From Geodermatophilus obscurus DSM 43160 (GTDB taxonomy: Bacteria; Actinomycetota; Actinomycetes; Mycobacteriales; Geodermatophilaceae), in the NCBI RefSeq assembly GCF_000025345.1, contig NC_013757.1:248001-312000 (forward strand): a DNA stretch of 64,000 nt, given 5' to 3'. Of the stretch, positions 29,169 through 38,017 are shown in pieces. Every line of letters starts with the position of its first letter. The stretch's first letter is position 1. The translations under genes were made by a program, and so were the position numbers. The notes under the pieces were generated by a model that was not told where the DNA came from, searched no databases, and saw only the letters and a list, made by a program, of their open reading frames with translations.

Positions 29169-29648
29169 ATGGCGATCACGGACGGCCGTCCCGACGGCTA
29201 CACCACGCTGACCCCGTTCCTCGTCTGCTCTCCCGCGGCCGAGGCGATCCGCTTCTACGCCGACGTCTTCGGCGCCACCGTCGTCCAGCGGATGGACGGC
29301 CCCGACGGCACGGTCGTGCACGCGGAGCTCGACCTCGGGCTCGGCCGGCTGCAGCTCGGCGACCCCAACGACGCCTACGGCCTGGTCGCACCGAGCGGGC
29401 AGGCCGAGGACCGGGTGAGCAGCTCCACCTGCGTGTACGTCGCCGACGTCGACGCGGTGTTCGCCCGCGCCGTCGAGCGCGGCGCCACGGTGCGGGAGGA
29501 GCCCGCCACCTTCGTCACCGGCGACCGCTTCGCCTCGGTCCACGACCCGTTCGGCCACCGCTGGGTGGTCATGACGAAGGTCGAGGACGTCAGCCCGGAG
29601 GAGCAGGAGCGGCGCCTGGCCGAGTGGGCGGCGTCCGGGGCGCGGTGA
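29169..29648 (+). CDS. VOC family protein (PhnB-like)
   Basis: 159-residue vicinal-oxygen-chelate fold protein. 'TLTPFLVCSPAAEAIRFYADVFGATVV' and 'SVHDPFGHRWVVMTKVEDVSPEE' are the paired beta-alpha-beta motifs of the PhnB/3-demethylubiquinone-methyltransferase-like subgroup. Function unknown; such proteins act as isomerases, dioxygenases or drug binders. ATG 29169 is preceded by a possible -10 rather than an SD. Divergent from the AraC gene. Confidence 0.85.
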   Translation: MAITDGRPDGYTTLTPFLVCSPAAEAIRFYADVFGATVVQRMDGPDGTVVHAELDLGLGRLQLGDPNDAYGLVAPSGQAEDRVSSSTCVYVADVDAVFARAVERGATVREEPATFVTGDRFASVHDPFGHRWVVMTKVEDVSPEEQERRLAEWAASGAR

Positions 29649-29665
29649 TCAGCTGCCCGGGGGGA

Positions 29666-32494
29666 TCAGCGCCGCGTGCGGCGGGCGACGCGGGCGGCGA
29701 AGACGCCGGCGGCGTGGCTGTTGTCGATGTTGCTGACCACCACGCCGGGCGCGGCCGAGGTGAGCATCGTCAGCAGCGCGCCGAACCCGCCGAAGGAGCC
29801 CGGCTGCCCGGTCGAGGTGGGGACGGCGACGATCGGCACGTCGGTCAGCACGCCGACCAGGCCGGCCAGCGAGGCGTCCAGCCCGGCGACGACGACCAGG
29901 CAGTCGACGTCATCCGGCAGCGCGTCGCCCGGCAGCCCCGCGCGGAACCGGCTGCCCCCGACGTCGTCCACCCGGACCACCGCGGTCCCCGTGACGCGGG
30001 CGGCGAAGGCGGCCTCGGCGGCCACCGCGAGGTCGCCGCCGACCCCGCACAGCACGCCGATCCGGCCGACGGGCTCGGGCAGCGGCCCGACCGCCGCGGA
30101 CATCGACGCCGCGTCGACCGTCGTGTGGGCGTCGTGCTCGCCGGCCAGCGCCACCAGCGTCTCGGCGGAGGCGCGGACGACGACGGCGGGCCGGTCCGGG
30201 GACTGCCGACGCGCCTCGCGGACCAGGGCGAGCACACGTTCGGTGCTGCGGCCGGTGCCCCAGATGACGTCGGGCTCGGCCGGCGTCCCGCAGGCCGGCG
30301 CGGCCGGCGGGACGGCGGGCTCGGCGGGCGATGCGGCGGTCGGCGGAGCCGGCGCCAGGGCGGGCTCGGCGGCGCTGCCGAGGCCCAGCGGCGGGTCGGC
30401 GGGCTCGACGAGGAGCGAGGCGAAACCGCTGCTCACGGCGGTCAGGTCGGCCAGCGGGGGCGGCTGCACGGCAGGGACCCCAGGGGTCGCTGCGGCCTCC
30501 TCGGGGGAGCCGGCGGAGGCCGTGCCGTCCCGGGAGGACCCGTCCGTCACAGCAGTCGCAGCCGGCCCGGGCAGCGCGTCCAGCGGGCTGCCGGCGGCCC
30601 GCGTCTGGGTGACCGTCGACAGCCGCACGACCCGGTCGCGGCCGGTGCGCTTGGCGTCGTAGAGGACGCCGTCGGCGGCGGCGAACAGCGTGCGCCGGTC
30701 GTCGCCGCGGGTGGCCGAGGCGATGCCGACGCTGATCGTCACCGGCACGGGGAGCCCCAGTGCGGCCCAGTCGGTCTCCGCCACCGCGCGGCGGCAGCGC
30801 TCGAGCGCGTGCTCGGCCTGCTCGGCGGTGGTGTCGGGCAGCAGGACGACGAACTCGTCGCCGGCCCACCGGCAGACCTCGTCGGTGTCGCGGCACCCGG
30901 CCACTAGGATCTCGGCGACCCGGCGCAGGACGTCGTCGCCGCCGGCGTGGCCGACGGCGTCGTTGACCTCCTTGAACCGGTCGACGTCCACGACGGCCAG
31001 GGCCGGCGTCGTCCCGCTGCCCAGCAGCCCGTCGAGGGTCGCCTCGGCGTAGCGCCGGTTGGGCAGGTGGGTGAGCGGGTCCTCGTAGGCCTGCCGGCGC
31101 AGCTGCCCGGCGGCCCGCTCGGTCTCCAGCAGGCTCTTGCGCCGGCCGAACAGCTCCACCCAGCGGGTGCGCCGCTCGTCGACCCGGTCCAGCTCGTCGG
31201 CCAGGTAGGCCTGCAGGTACGGCAGCGCCCGGCCGGCGTCGTCCAGCTCGGCGTGCAGCGTGCACAGCTCGCGCAGCGCGGCCCGGCGCAGCCGCGGCCG
31301 GCCGTGCTCGGTGGCCGTGGCGAGCGCCTGGACCAGCTGCTCGTCGGCGTCGCGGCCGTTCCCCTGCCGGCGCAGTGCGCGGCCCAGGGCGAGCAGCGCC
31401 GCGGCGTGCAGCGCCCGGTCGCCGGCGGTGGTGGCGCGGACGGCGGCCCGCAACGGTCCCGCGGCGGAGGCGAGCTCGCCCAGGCCCACCAGTGCCCAGC
31501 CGTGCACCACCTGCGCGGCCACGACCGCCTCGGCCGACTCCGACGGCAGCAGGGTCAGCGCCTGCTCGGCCAGCGTGCGGGCCTCGGCGAAGTGCGGCTC
31601 GGCCGCGTCCGGGACGCCCTCGTCGAGCAGTGCCTCCCCGAGCTCGGCGCACAGCTCCCCCAGGGAGCTGGCGGCGCGGGCGACCAGGACGTCGGGGTCA
31701 CCGTCCTCCGGCCGCAGCGCCCCGGGGACCGCAGCGGCGGTCACCGCGGTCTCGTGCGCCCGCCGCTGGTAGTCCAGGGCCAGCGGCATCAGCTCGAGGT
31801 CGGCGAGCACGCCCGCGAGGTCGGTCAGGGTCTGCACCAGCAGCGCGGAGGGCGGCATCGCGGGGCCGAGCAGGCTGGCCGCCTCCACGGCCTCGTCCAT
31901 GGCGGCGTCGGTGCGGCGGGACAGCAGCTCGATCCGGGCGTGCCGGGCCAAGCCGGCGGCGCGCTGCAGCTCGTCCGCGGTGGCGTCGAAGGCGGCCTTG
32001 GCCGAGCGCACCAGCGCGATCGCCAGCGCCGCGGAGGAGGCGCGCGGGTCGCCGTCCTCCGACGCGCCGGCGCCGTCGATCAACTCGGCCACGCCCGCGT
32101 GCAGGTCCAGCGCGGGCTCAGCGCCGGGGCCGGACGGCGACTCCACCGGTTCGCCGACGAGGGTGAAGCCGGCCTGCCGCAACCGGCGGACCAGCAGCTC
32201 GGCGCGCAGCGTGTCGGCCCAGGCCCGGCCCAGGTCGGTGGGACGGTCGCCGCCGCCGTCGCGCGGCGCGGGCGCCACGTAGGGGGAGGAGTCGGTGCCG
32301 ACGTCGGCCAGCAGCTCCTCGGCGTCGTCGAGCTGCCAGTTGGACAGGGCGGCGGTCACCCGGTGGTGCAGGGCTCCGGGAGGCACGAGCGCACTGTGCA
32401 CGCCGTTGTCAACGGAGTCGAGCACCGGCAGGGGGGCACGCCGGGAGCCCGGTGCACTCCCGTCCCAGCCGCCCCTCCCGGTCCGTGCCGTCAC
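29666..32494 (-). CDS. TPR-GGDEF protein fused to LarB-like (PurE-fold) domain
   Basis: A single 942-residue frame. Residues 30-450 are helical TPR-like repeats. Residues 468-625 form a diguanylate cyclase domain: substrate site 'VVDVDRFKEVND', inhibitory-site RDTD (535-538) and the signature as AGDEF (544-548). A Pro/Ala-rich linker (about 630-740) leads to 742-942, which matches LarB, the AIR-carboxylase-like enzyme of nickel-pincer cofactor synthesis ('DVIWGTGRS', 'VDCLVVVAGLDASLAGLVG', 'DVPIVAVPTSTGQPGSFGG', 'VVSNIDN'). At the position of the LarB cysteine (NSCA in family members) it reads TSAA, so normal LarB chemistry is doubtful. No stop or frameshift separates the parts. The GTG start overlaps the stop of the upstream GGDEF gene. 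The function of the fusion is unknown. Confidence 0.85.
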   Translation of the reverse strand: MTARTGRGGWDGSAPGSRRAPLPVLDSVDNGVHSALVPPGALHHRVTAALSNWQLDDAEELLADVGTDSSPYVAPAPRDGGGDRPTDLGRAWADTLRAELLVRRLRQAGFTLVGEPVESPSGPGAEPALDLHAGVAELIDGAGASEDGDPRASSAALAIALVRSAKAAFDATADELQRAAGLARHARIELLSRRTDAAMDEAVEAASLLGPAMPPSALLVQTLTDLAGVLADLELMPLALDYQRRAHETAVTAAAVPGALRPEDGDPDVLVARAASSLGELCAELGEALLDEGVPDAAEPHFAEARTLAEQALTLLPSESAEAVVAAQVVHGWALVGLGELASAAGPLRAAVRATTAGDRALHAAALLALGRALRRQGNGRDADEQLVQALATATEHGRPRLRRAALRELCTLHAELDDAGRALPYLQAYLADELDRVDERRTRWVELFGRRKSLLETERAAGQLRRQAYEDPLTHLPNRRYAEATLDGLLGSGTTPALAVVDVDRFKEVNDAVGHAGGDDVLRRVAEILVAGCRDTDEVCRWAGDEFVVLLPDTTAEQAEHALERCRRAVAETDWAALGLPVPVTISVGIASATRGDDRRTLFAAADGVLYDAKRTGRDRVVRLSTVTQTRAAGSPLDALPGPAATAVTDGSSRDGTASAGSPEEAAATPGVPAVQPPPLADLTAVSSGFASLLVEPADPPLGLGSAAEPALAPAPPTAASPAEPAVPPAAPACGTPAEPDVIWGTGRSTERVLALVREARRQSPDRPAVVVRASAETLVALAGEHDAHTTVDAASMSAAVGPLPEPVGRIGVLCGVGGDLAVAAEAAFAARVTGTAVVRVDDVGGSRFRAGLPGDALPDDVDCLVVVAGLDASLAGLVGVLTDVPIVAVPTSTGQPGSFGGFGALLTMLTSAAPGVVVSNIDNSHAAGVFAARVARRTRR

Positions 32495-34143
32495 GGTGTG
32501 TCGTCCCCGGCGCGGCCGCCGTGGGCGCGCACCCGGTTGCGTCCGCCGCGCTTCGCGGTGAACAGGTGCAGGTCGGCGGTGTCGAACAGCAACCGCCAGC
32601 CGAGCGGCTCGTCGGCGGCCGCCGGGGCGGTGGCCACGCCGATGCTCACGGTCACCGGCTCCGGCAGCTGCAGGTCACCCCAGTCGGCGCCGGCGACGGC
32701 GGCGCGCAGCCGGTCGACGGCGGCCAGCGCCTGGGCCTCGGTCGCCGTCGGGAGGACGACGAGGAACTCGTCGCCGGCCCACCGGTACACCTCGTCACCG
32801 GTGCGGCTGTGCTCGCGGAGCAGCTCGGCCACGCGGCGCAGCACCTCGTCGCCGTGCGAGTGCGACGCGTCGTCGTTGACCGCCTTGAACCGGTCGATGT
32901 CGACGACGGCCAGCGACACCGGCTCGGCGCCCACGCGCATGCCGCCCAGCCGGCGCTCGGCGCTGCGCCGGTTGCCCAGCCCGGTGAGCGGGTCCTCCAG
33001 GGCCACCCGGCGCAGGTGGGCGGTCTGCCGCTCGGCCTCGCGCAGCCGGCTGCGCCGTACGAACATCTCCGCCCACAGCTCCCGGCCGCGGGCGTGCGCC
33101 CGGCCGGTGTCGGCGCGGTAGGCCTCCAGCCAGTGCAGCGCCTCGGCCGGGCGGCCCATCGCGGCGGTGCCCTGGCCCAGCTCCAGCAGGCACTGCCGGT
33201 AGCGGCGGCGGTCGCCGGCCGCGGCGAAGGCCCCGGCGGCGTCGACGAGCAGGTCGGTGGCCTCGGCGTCGTGCCCGCCGCCGGACCGGTTCCCCGCCAG
33301 CCGGGTCAGCAGCCGGGCGAGGACCAAGTCGGCGTAGCCGCGCAGCCAGGTGCCGCCGTCCCGGTGCACCCGCTTGTGCGCGCGACGCATCGGGCCGAGC
33401 GCGTCCTCGACCTCGCCGCGGCCGGCCATCGCCCACGCCTGGACGACGTCGAGCAGGTCCTGGTCGGCGGGCCCGGCCTCCCAGTCCAGGGCGCGGGCGG
33501 CCTCCGCGCACTCCACCGCCGTCCCGGCCAACTCGCGGGCACGCTCCCCCTGGCCGCGGCGGTGCAGCGCCTGCGCCAGCTCGGCGTGCTGCTGGGCGCA
33601 CAGCTGCAGCAGCCGCCAGCGGTCGGGCACGCCCGGCAGCTCGTCCGCCACCCGGGAGCCCTGCAGCGCCTGCGCGACGGCGAGCTCCTCCAGGTCGAGG
33701 GCGGCCAGGGTGAGTGAGAGCCACAGGTGGGCCTGGTGCAGGGCGCGGGAGGGTCCGTCGGCCGCCGCCGTCTCGGCCAGCAGGCCGGCGTCGATGGCCA
33801 GCACCATCGCCGCGTCGACGTGGTCGGTGGCCACCTCGACGGCGGCCAGGTACGCCAGCGTCAGCGCGGTCTGCGCGCACGGCAGGCACCGGCCCAGGGC
33901 GTCGCGGGCCGCGGCGACCCCGGCCGCCACGGCCTCGGGGTCGCCGTCGGCCAGGGCGCGGCGGGCGGCCAGGGCGTGCCGCCAGGCGACCCAGCGCGGG
34001 TCGGTCGCGGCGTCCAGTGCCTCGGCCGCGCGGTCGTGCTCGGCGGCGAAGGCGGCGGGGTCGTCCCGGTCGCTGGCGGACAGCAGACGCCAGAGCGCAT
34101 CGTCGAGGTCACCCTCGGTGAGGCGTTCGGGGCCGGGGGTCAC
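32491..34143 (-). CDS. TPR-GGDEF diguanylate cyclase
   Basis: 550-residue cytoplasmic protein that probably makes c-di-GMP from two GTP. The N-terminal two thirds are alpha-helical TPR-like repeats ('ALHQAHLWLSLTLAALDLEELAVAQAL'). The C-terminal GGDEF domain begins 'LEDPLTGLGNRRSAERRLGG', has 'VVDIDRFKAVNDD', the I-site RTGD five residues before the signature, and AGDEF in place of GGDEF. The GTG at 34143 has GGAGGA three bases upstream. It overlaps the LarB-fusion gene (GTGA), so the two are made together. No signal peptide or membrane segment, so the TPR part is the likely sensor interface. Confidence 0.9.
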   Translation of the reverse strand: MTPGPERLTEGDLDDALWRLLSASDRDDPAAFAAEHDRAAEALDAATDPRWVAWRHALAARRALADGDPEAVAAGVAAARDALGRCLPCAQTALTLAYLAAVEVATDHVDAAMVLAIDAGLLAETAAADGPSRALHQAHLWLSLTLAALDLEELAVAQALQGSRVADELPGVPDRWRLLQLCAQQHAELAQALHRRGQGERARELAGTAVECAEAARALDWEAGPADQDLLDVVQAWAMAGRGEVEDALGPMRRAHKRVHRDGGTWLRGYADLVLARLLTRLAGNRSGGGHDAEATDLLVDAAGAFAAAGDRRRYRQCLLELGQGTAAMGRPAEALHWLEAYRADTGRAHARGRELWAEMFVRRSRLREAERQTAHLRRVALEDPLTGLGNRRSAERRLGGMRVGAEPVSLAVVDIDRFKAVNDDASHSHGDEVLRRVAELLREHSRTGDEVYRWAGDEFLVVLPTATEAQALAAVDRLRAAVAGADWGDLQLPEPVTVSIGVATAPAAADEPLGWRLLFDTADLHLFTAKRGGRNRVRAHGGRAGDDTP

Positions 34144-34255
34144 GCATCCTCCAACCACGGTGTCCGGCCGCTGCACGGCCACGGGTCCTGCGACCAGCGG
34201 AGCAGCTACCCCGGGTGGGGCATCCACCCTCCCCCGAGCGCACTACCCTCGTCGG

Positions 34256-35191
34256 GTGCCTGGGACGCCTCCGACGCGGTACGCCTATCTCGGACCCGAG
34301 GGTACCTTCGCCGAAGCGGCCCTGATCAGCGCCGTTGCCCCGGGTGAGGGCTCCCGGATCCCCTCTCCGGGGGTGCCGGCGGCGCTGGCCGCCGTCCGTT
34401 CGGGGGACGCCGACGCCGCGCTCGTGCCGCTGGAGAACTCCGTCGAGGGCTCCGTGCCGGCCACCATGGACGGCCTGGCCGAGGGCGACCCGCTGCTGAT
34501 CACCCGCGAGGTGTTCCTGGCACCGACCTTCGTCCTGGCCGGCCGCCCGGGGACGACGCTGTCCGCCGTCCGCTCGGTGGCCAGCCACCCGCACGCGCTG
34601 GCGCAGACCGCCGGCCGGCTGGCCCGGCTGCTGCCCGGCGTCGTCCCGCTGCCGGCCACCTCCACCGCCGAGGCCGCACGGCAGGTGGCGGCCGGTGAGC
34701 ACGACGCCGCGGTGTGCGCGCCGATCGCCGCCGAGCGGTACGGGTTGACCGCGCTCGTCGACGACGTCGCGGACCGCTCCGGCGCGGTGACCCGGTTCGT
34801 GCTCGTCGCACCCCCGGGCCCGCTGCCGGCGCCGACGGGCAACGACAAGACCTCGCTGGTCGCCGTCGTCGGGGACCGCACCGGGGCGCTGCTGGACCTG
34901 CTCCGCGAGTTCGCCGTCCGCGAGATCAGCCTGACCCGCATCGAGTCGCGGCCGACCCGCGAGCGGCTGGGCGTCTACTCCTTCTCCCTCGACTGCGAGG
35001 GGCACGCCGCCGACGCCCGGGTGGGGGAGGCGCTCGCCGCGCTGCACCGGGTGTGCGACGAGCTGCGCTTCCTCGGCTCCTACCCGCGCGCCGACGGCCG
35101 GGAGAACAAGCCGGTCACGCCGGTGTCGAACGACGCGGCGTTCGGCGAGGCCGCCGGCTGGCTGGAGCGGGTGCGGGCCGGCCGGGTCTGA
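34256..35191 (+). CDS. pheA: Prephenate dehydratase
   Basis: Converts prephenate to phenylpyruvate in phenylalanine synthesis; 311 residues, cytoplasmic. The catalytic PDT domain opens 'YAYLGPEGTFAEAAL' and has 'LVPLENSVEGSV' and 'TRFVLVAPPG' (the TRF motif). The C-terminal ACT domain has 'TSLVAVVGDRTGALLDLLREF' and the phenylalanine-binding 'RIESRPT', so feedback inhibition is expected. The start is GTG 34256 with TACCCT (34243-34248) seven bases upstream, the pattern of a leaderless transcript. Divergent from the GGDEF pair. Confidence 0.96.
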   Translation: MPGTPPTRYAYLGPEGTFAEAALISAVAPGEGSRIPSPGVPAALAAVRSGDADAALVPLENSVEGSVPATMDGLAEGDPLLITREVFLAPTFVLAGRPGTTLSAVRSVASHPHALAQTAGRLARLLPGVVPLPATSTAEAARQVAAGEHDAAVCAPIAAERYGLTALVDDVADRSGAVTRFVLVAPPGPLPAPTGNDKTSLVAVVGDRTGALLDLLREFAVREISLTRIESRPTRERLGVYSFSLDCEGHAADARVGEALAALHRVCDELRFLGSYPRADGRENKPVTPVSNDAAFGEAAGWLERVRAGRV

Positions 35192-35262
35192 AAGAGGACC
35201 ACCCCTCCCCCCACGCCTCGCGAGCTCGGCGCGGGCCCCTGAAGGGCGGCCGCTCGGCCACT
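35192..35262 (+). repeat. Intergenic repeat family A copy after pheA
   Basis: Starts on the first base after the pheA TGA ('aagaggaccacccctcc') and runs through 'CTCGCGAGCTCGGCGCGGG'. It fills the space between the convergent pheA and MMPL genes. Confidence 0.8.
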
Positions 35263-35270
35263 CGCAGATG

Positions 35271-37373
35271 TCAACGTGGTCCGACCGGCTCGAGCTCGCG
35301 GTCCGGTTCGGGCTCCGGCCGGCGGGCGAGCCGGCCGGGCCACCAGGTGCGGTCGCCGAGCAGCGCGACGGCCGACGGCACCACCAGCGAGCGGACGACG
35401 AAGGTGTCGAGCAGGACGCCGAAGCCGACCAGGAACGACAGCTGCACGAGGAACAGCAGCGGCAGCACCGACAGCGCGCCGAAGGTCGCCGCCAGCACCA
35501 GCCCGGCGCTCGTGATCACCCCGCCGGTCACGGCCAGCGCCCGCAGGACGCCGTCCCGCGTGCCGTGCCGCAGCGACTCCTCCCGCGCCCGGGTCATGAG
35601 GAAGATGTTGTAGTCGATCCCCAGCGCGACGAGGAACACGAAGGCGATCAGCAGGATGCCGGGGTCGCTGCCCGGGAAGCCGAAGACGCCGTCGAAGAGC
35701 AGCGCGGCCACCCCGACCGTCGCCCCGACGCTGAGGACGACGGTCGCCATCAGCAGCAGGGGCGCCACGAGCGCGCGCAGCAGCAGCGCCAGGACGACGG
35801 TGATGACGGCGAGCACCGTCGGCACGATGACCTGCAGGTCGCGGGCCGCGGTCTCGCGGGCGTCGAGGTTGCTGGCGGTGTCGCCGCCGACCAGCGCGGC
35901 CGGGTCGGCGGCGTCCAGCGTGCCGCGCAGCTCCTGCACGACCTCGATGGCCTCGGTGCTGTCGGCCGGGACGCCGAGCACCACGTCGAGCCGGACCAGC
36001 CCGTCGACGACGACCGGCGGACCGCCCGGCGGCCCGCCCGTGAACGGCGTCACGGTCGCCACGCCGTCGGCGGACGCGGCCGCATCGGCCACGGCCGGCC
36101 AGGTGTCCTCCGGCGTGACCACCACCGTCGGGCTGCCCGAGCCCGCGTCGTAGTGCCGGGCCAGCGCCTCCTGCCCCGCGACGCCGTTGGACTCGCCCTG
36201 GATGGCGTCGGAGAAGGTGATGCCCGAGGCGTCGTAGCCGGGCGCGAAGACGGCGGCCGCGACCAGTGCCAGCGTGCTCACCGCGAGCACCCGGCGGGGA
36301 CGGCGTCCCACCGTGGCGGCGACCCGCTGCCAGCCGCGCCCCGCCGGCGGCTCGACGCCGTACCGCGGGCGGAACGGCCAGAACGCCGCGCGGCCGAGCA
36401 GCACCAGCGCGGCCGGCAGGAAGGTGAGCGCGGCCAGCACCGACAGCGTGACGCTGACCGCCGAGATCGGGCCCAGGCCGCGGTTGGAGGCCAGGTCGGA
36501 GAACAGCAGGCAGAGCACGCCGAGGACGACGGTGGCGCCGGAGGCCACGATCGGTTCCCAGGACCGGCGCAGCGCGGTGCGCATCGCGGTGTACTTCGAC
36601 CGTTCCCGCCGCAGCTCCTCGCGGAAGCGGGCGACCAGCAGCAGGCCGTAGTCGGTGGCCGCGCCGACGATCAGGATCGAGGCGATGCCCTGGCTCTGCC
36701 CGTTGACGGTGATCACCCCGGCGTCGGCCAGCAGGTAAGCGACCGCGTTGCCGGCGGTGAGCGCCAGCCCGGCGGTGCCGATGACCAGGAACGGCAGGAT
36801 CGGGCTGCGGTAGACGACCAGCAGGATGAGCAGGACGACGCCGAACGCGGCGAGCAGCAGCAGACCGTCGATGCCGGCGAACCCGTTGGCGAAGTCGGCG
36901 AAGATGCCGCCGGGGCCGGTGACGAAGGTGTCGGTGCCCTCGACCGCGATGGTCGCGCGCAGGTCGGCCACCAGCGGGACGATCTCGTCGCCGACCTCCG
37001 GGTCCAGCGGGAGGAGCACCTGCACCGCCGCGCCGTCCGCCGACGGGACGGGCGGGGACGGCGGTGCGGACAGCGCGCCGGCGTCCTCGGCGACCCGGGC
37101 CGCCTCCGCGCTGCGCTCGGCGACGGCCTGCAGCGTCGCGGCGTCGAGAGGGCCGTCGCCCTCCCACAGCAGGATGGCCGGGATCGCCTGCACGGGCGAG
37201 AAGCCCTGCTGCAGGTCGGCCACGCGGGTGGACTCGGCGCTGTCGGGGAGGAAGGCGGCGGTGTCGTTCTCCTGCAGCCCGGTCAGCTGCGCGCTGAGCG
37301 TGGAGAGCGGTCCGGCGCCCCCCAGCCAGACGAGGAGGACGAGTGCGGGGAGCAGCCAGCGGAGCCGGGCCAT
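35271..37373 (-). CDS. MMPL family RND transporter
   Basis: Membrane transporter of 700 residues in the MMPL/HpnN family. Topology is the RND pattern: one N-terminal segment, a large extracytoplasmic loop, a bundle of five or six segments ('GLLLLAAFGVVLLILLVVY' onward), then the whole unit repeated. The proton-relay region has 'GAATDYGLLLVARFREEL' and 'ALGIDYNIFLMTRAREES'. Actinobacterial relatives export lipids or peptides; cargo is not shown here. The ATG at 37373 follows AAGGGAAGG. A MarR regulator is divergent, 80 bases away. Confidence 0.93.
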   Translation of the reverse strand: MARLRWLLPALVLLVWLGGAGPLSTLSAQLTGLQENDTAAFLPDSAESTRVADLQQGFSPVQAIPAILLWEGDGPLDAATLQAVAERSAEAARVAEDAGALSAPPSPPVPSADGAAVQVLLPLDPEVGDEIVPLVADLRATIAVEGTDTFVTGPGGIFADFANGFAGIDGLLLLAAFGVVLLILLVVYRSPILPFLVIGTAGLALTAGNAVAYLLADAGVITVNGQSQGIASILIVGAATDYGLLLVARFREELRRERSKYTAMRTALRRSWEPIVASGATVVLGVLCLLFSDLASNRGLGPISAVSVTLSVLAALTFLPAALVLLGRAAFWPFRPRYGVEPPAGRGWQRVAATVGRRPRRVLAVSTLALVAAAVFAPGYDASGITFSDAIQGESNGVAGQEALARHYDAGSGSPTVVVTPEDTWPAVADAAASADGVATVTPFTGGPPGGPPVVVDGLVRLDVVLGVPADSTEAIEVVQELRGTLDAADPAALVGGDTASNLDARETAARDLQVIVPTVLAVITVVLALLLRALVAPLLLMATVVLSVGATVGVAALLFDGVFGFPGSDPGILLIAFVFLVALGIDYNIFLMTRAREESLRHGTRDGVLRALAVTGGVITSAGLVLAATFGALSVLPLLFLVQLSFLVGFGVLLDTFVVRSLVVPSAVALLGDRTWWPGRLARRPEPEPDRELEPVGPR

Positions 37374-37385
37374 CAGGGCCTTCCC

Positions 37386-37423
37386 TTGATCTTCAACAAT
37401 CTCGACAATCGAGAGACTAGGGT
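37386..37423. promoter_or_regulatory. Divergent MarR/MMPL control region
   Basis: An unusually AT-rich island with two palindromes, TTGA-TCT-TCAA (37386-37396) and TCTCGA-CAA-TCGAGA (37400-37414), followed by a -10-like TAGGGT (37418-37423) for the MarR gene. MarR proteins usually bind such short dyads between divergent genes. Confidence 0.65.
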
Positions 37424-37453
37424 GAGCGGCGGTCGTGGGCAACGGGAGGTGGA

Positions 37454-37900
37454 GTGGACGTCGAGGAGCGCCGGGAGCTGGCCCTGCTGCTGCGCCGGCT
37501 CACCGTGGAGCTCGACGCCGTCGGTCAGCGGTTCGCCGAGCTGCACGCGATCGGGCGCACCGACGTCCGGGCGATGGTGGCGATCATGGACGCCGCCCGC
37601 CGCGGGGAGGCGCTGACCGCCGGCGCGCTGGGCCGGGCGGTGGACCTCAGCTCGGCGTCGGTGACCGCGCTGGTCGACCGGCTCGAGCGGGCCGGCCACG
37701 TGCGCCGGGTCCGCGACCCGCAGGACCGGCGCCGGGTCGTGCTGGAGATGTCGGAGTCGGCGATGGCCGCGGGCGGGCAGTTCTTCGGCGGGCTGCAGCG
37801 GGACCTCGTCGCCGCGATGGAGGGCTACGCGGACGAGGAGCTCACCGCCATCCGCCGGTTCCTCACCGAGATGACCGAGGTGATCGTGCGCCACCGGTGA
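37454..37900 (+). CDS. MarR-family transcriptional regulator
   Basis: 148-residue winged-helix regulator. 'LTAGALGRAVDLSSASVTALVDRLERAGHV' is the recognition helix region and 'RRVRDPQDRRRVVLEM' the wing (DxRxxxV motif). The GTG start follows GGGAGGTGG. It is divergent from the MMPL transporter and probably represses both genes, released by a small molecule. Ligand unknown. Confidence 0.93.
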   Translation: MDVEERRELALLLRRLTVELDAVGQRFAELHAIGRTDVRAMVAIMDAARRGEALTAGALGRAVDLSSASVTALVDRLERAGHVRRVRDPQDRRRVVLEMSESAMAAGGQFFGGLQRDLVAAMEGYADEELTAIRRFLTEMTEVIVRHR

Positions 37901-37910
37901 CCCGACGGCT

Positions 37911-37975
37911 GAGCGCTGCGTGCACGTACCGCGGTGCCGACTCCCCGCAGACGACGCCGTGTGCACACAGCGCTC
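37911..37975. terminator. Inverted repeat between MarR and GroES-like genes
   Basis: Arms 37911-37927 and 37959-37975 pair at 14 of 17 positions (GAGCGCTG then GTGCAC) around a 31-base loop. Convergent genes flank it. Confidence 0.55.
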
Positions 37976-38017
37976 GCCGGCGGGATGCCTGCCCGGCGCG
38001 GGCCTCGGCCGGCCTCC

